From Verrucomicrobiales bacterium (GTDB lineage Bacteria > Verrucomicrobiota > Verrucomicrobiia > Limisphaerales > UBA1096): a stretch of 8,901 nucleotides of DNA. Of this stretch, positions 7,229 to 8,901 are shown in pieces. Where the stretch lies: positions 26,872-35,772 of the forward strand of contig PBKH01000003.1 in NCBI GenBank assembly GCA_002721375.1, in the 5' to 3' direction. Every line of letters starts with the position of its first letter. Positions within the stretch are counted from its first letter, which is position 1. The position numbers were made by a program, and so were the translations under genes. Below the pieces are notes generated by a model. The model searched no databases. It was not told where the DNA came from and was given only the letters and a program-made list of their open reading frames with translations.

Positions 7229-8088
7229 CTTCGCATGCCGGGCAGGACGAGGTGGTTGATCCAGTTGCGTACCTCCACCGTGCGCAGCGACTCGTCCAAG
7301 ACATCCGGCTTGAGATTCAGCTCCTCGATAATGTCCTGCCGGGTTGGGTTCTCATGAAGCGTCTCCAGTTGACCAATGTGAGCCAACCCCTCCGCTTCAT
7401 CAGCGAAAAATCCAAGCCGAATGAGTTTCTTCAGGCGGCAAAACATCAACCGAGCCATCTCGTGCAAGTCATACTCTGGATGATATTGCAGGCCCCAAAA
7501 CTCGGTTCCCTCATACTTCACAGCCACCGACTGTACCCGGGTAAAGTCATTACCGGAAAGTAGAACTGAACCGTTTGGCAGTACCGTGACCTCGTCATCG
7601 TGACTAGTGAAAGCATCGAACACGTCTGGTTTTCCCTCGTACAAGGGATGTGCTCGCCCCGATTCCGTAAGTGAAATCTCCCGGGCAATTCCCATTTCTC
7701 GGCCTTTTGGATTTAGGGCAACTTCACCACCAGCGGCCACTACAGCAATTTGCGCCGCCCAACAACTGCCAAAACCCGGAACACCATGACGATAACAATC
7801 CCGGGCAAATGCAATCTGGGCCTCAACATCAGGCTCACCCGAGAATACGCATGAACTGCACCCCGTCCAGACGACACCATCGTACTCTCGAATAGCCTCA
7901 CCCACCGGAAATCTCACACCAGGATCAGCTGGAAAAATCACATCGCATTCAGCTCCGCTTGGACCGTTTTTCCTGAGCATGCCCACATAAAGATCCGCAG
8001 CTAGACTTGCTCCCCCAGCCTGCAACTCATCCCGGGCTGCCTTTGTATAGCCGTCAACAACGAGAAAACTGGGCGTATCGTTTTGCAT
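7225..8088 (-). CDS. Class I glutamine amidotransferase (GMP-synthase-like GATase1 domain protein)
   Basis: A 287-residue cytosolic protein. GATase1 domains release ammonia from glutamine by a Cys-His-Glu triad and pass it to a partner enzyme or domain. Seen: the nucleophile elbow GFGSCWAAQ with Cys109, and QYHPEY with His203 and Glu205, all correctly spaced; WTGCSS near 74-79 occupies the usual oxyanion region. The C-terminal extension, about residues 215-287, ends in RNWINHLVLPG, which resembles the tail of stand-alone 'type 1 glutamine amidotransferase' proteins known from proteobacteria. No synthase domain is fused and no acceptor enzyme is visible in the window. The ATG at 8088 lies 5 nt after the phnW stop, so the two are almost certainly co-transcribed; the ribosome site is weak (GGAATGAG in front of TTGA). 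A role in amidating or aminating a phosphonate intermediate is possible, but is inference from position alone. Confidence 0.9.
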   Translation of the reverse strand: MQNDTPSFLVVDGYTKAARDELQAGGASLAADLYVGMLRKNGPSGAECDVIFPADPGVRFPVGEAIREYDGVVWTGCSSCVFSGEPDVEAQIAFARDCYRHGVPGFGSCWAAQIAVVAAGGEVALNPKGREMGIAREISLTESGRAHPLYEGKPDVFDAFTSHDDEVTVLPNGSVLLSGNDFTRVQSVAVKYEGTEFWGLQYHPEYDLHEMARLMFCRLKKLIRLGFFADEAEGLAHIGQLETLHENPTRQDIIEELNLKPDVLDESLRTVEVRNWINHLVLPGMRS

Positions 8089-8093
8089 TCAAC

Positions 8094-8901
8094 TCATTCC
8101 GAAACCAATAAACGTACATTCAACTCTTCAAGCACTTCACCAACCTGACCGATCAGTTCAGTCATGTCCTCTGGATGAACATCACCAATACTGCCAATAC
8201 GGAAGCATTGCGCGTTCGACACCTTGCCAGGGTAAATGACAAACCTTCGCGACTTGAGTGCATCGTAAAATTTCTGGAAATCAAATCCATCGTCTTCGGG
8301 ATAGTGAAAAGAAGTGATGATAGGTGACTGTATTTCGTCCCCAATCAGAGTTCGAAAACCGAGTGCTCGCATCCCCTCCACCATCGTTTTTTGGTTGGCA
8401 ATGTATCGTGCATGCCGAGCCTTCACTCCGCCCTCTGCATCGAGTTCATCCATCGCATGCGCGAAGGCTTTTACGACATGTGTCGGCGAGGTGAACCGCC
8501 ACTTGCCCCCCTTGGTTTCCATCTCTTGCCATTGATCGTAGAGGTCGAGACTGTGCGAACGAGCCCGACCCTTGGTCGACCTGATCGCAGAACGTTCCGC
8601 CAAAACAAAGCCAAAACCGGGCACACCCTGGATACATTTGTTCGCCGAGGAGATGAGATAATGCGCCCCGGTCGATTCCATACTCATTGGGATACCTCCA
8701 AAGGAAGACATCGCGTCGAGGATGAACTCCCGGCCATGCTGACCGACTATTTCACCGACCGCCTCGGCCGGGTTGAGCATGCCTGTGGTCGTTTCGCAAT
8801 GCACCATCGCGACGTGTGTGACTGCGGGATCATCAGCTAGAATTTTCTCCACTTGGCCAAGGTCTGTTGGCTCCGTCTCCACTTGGCCAAGTTCAACAGT
8901 T
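8094..8901 (-). CDS. phnW: 2-aminoethylphosphonate--pyruvate transaminase, C-terminal three quarters (start outside window)
   Basis: The frame is open to the right edge and gives 268 residues of a family of about 360-370; roughly the first 100 are missing. PhnW is a PLP enzyme of fold type I that exchanges the amino group between 2-aminoethylphosphonate plus pyruvate and phosphonoacetaldehyde plus alanine. Seen from the partial N-side: VHCETTTGMLNP, the PLP-ring aspartate in FILDAMSSFGGIP, the Schiff-base lysine in ISSANKCIQGVPGFGF (codon 8639-8637), LDLYDQW, KWRFTSPTH, QSPIITSFHYPED, VIYPGKV and the substrate-binding arginine in CFRIGSIGDV. These match PhnW throughout rather than serine-glyoxylate or other class V aminotransferases. 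It precedes the amidotransferase gene by 5 nt. The same enzyme serves degradation and biosynthesis of aminoethylphosphonate; the direction cannot be told from this window. Confidence 0.95.
   Translation of the reverse strand, partial: TVELGQVETEPTDLGQVEKILADDPAVTHVAMVHCETTTGMLNPAEAVGEIVGQHGREFILDAMSSFGGIPMSMESTGAHYLISSANKCIQGVPGFGFVLAERSAIRSTKGRARSHSLDLYDQWQEMETKGGKWRFTSPTHVVKAFAHAMDELDAEGGVKARHARYIANQKTMVEGMRALGFRTLIGDEIQSPIITSFHYPEDDGFDFQKFYDALKSRRFVIYPGKVSNAQCFRIGSIGDVHPEDMTELIGQVGEVLEELNVRLLVSE
8846..8891. repeat. 16-bp direct repeat, 30-bp period, inside phnW
   Basis: TCTCCACTTGGCCAAG occurs at 8846-8861 and again at 8876-8891. The 30-nt period is exactly ten codons, so the encoded protein shows LGQVE twice (LGQVETEPTD then LGQVE). 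Both copies contain the TTGGCCAA palindrome. Confidence 0.85.

Larger units (their letters stand above)
458..8890. repeat. Dispersed palindrome TTGGCCAA, nine copies
   Basis: Perfect copies begin at 458, 665, 2195, 3881, 5247, 5265, 6857, 8853 and 8883. Five of them extend to the 10-bp palindrome CTTGGCCAAG (664, 3880, 5246, 8852, 8882). Uniform base composition would predict about 0.14 copies of the 8-mer in this length. All copies lie inside coding sequence, in six different genes on both strands. Confidence 0.8.

Noticed and set aside
7225..7260. Intrinsic terminator between the converging operons
   Set aside because: No GC-rich hairpin followed by a T-run could be found in either direction.
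8391..8840. 149-codon open frame antisense to phnW
   Set aside because: It lies entirely opposite a strongly conserved phnW sequence and shows no recognisable protein features; a shadow frame.

Overview
The window looks like a piece of a Verrucomicrobiota-type (PVC superphylum) genome, probably marine or environmental. That rests on protein architecture only: a large exported protein ending in an Asp-rich calcium-binding repeat plus an 'LQR..-W-FYR' beta domain, a style common in Verrucomicrobiota, and two exported PQQ-like beta-propeller proteins of a kind common in Planctomycetota and Verrucomicrobiota. No rRNA or marker gene fixes the taxonomy.

Layout. The plus strand, 1-7228, carries five genes packed almost without gaps: the 3' end of an aldehyde dehydrogenase (1-363), a 657-residue modular exported protein (367-2340), a 951-residue exported or lipoprotein-like protein combining LamG, Fn3-like, SAM-methyltransferase-like and beta-propeller domains (2342-5197), a 425-residue exported beta-propeller protein (5194-6471), and a cytosolic HAD-superfamily protein (6473-7228). 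Junctions are +3, +1, -4 and +1 nt, so this is almost certainly one operon. The minus strand carries a partial 2-aminoethylphosphonate-pyruvate transaminase (phnW, running off the right edge) followed 5 nt later by a class I glutamine amidotransferase. The two units converge and their stop codons overlap at 7225-7228. There is no intergenic stretch over 10 nt and no RNA gene, insertion sequence or CRISPR array was seen.

How the genes may work together. phnW converts 2-aminoethylphosphonate to phosphonoacetaldehyde or the reverse. Whether the aldehyde dehydrogenase (a candidate for aldehyde oxidation) and the HAD protein (a candidate for phosphoryl or C-P chemistry) belong to the same pathway is inference from proximity only. 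The most unusual element is the middle of the operon: a protein with an export signal that carries a methyltransferase-like Rossmann domain between carbohydrate-binding-like modules and a beta-propeller, next to a second exported propeller and in one transcription unit with soluble enzymes. At DNA level the 8-bp palindrome TTGGCCAA occurs nine times, in different reading frames, far above chance.
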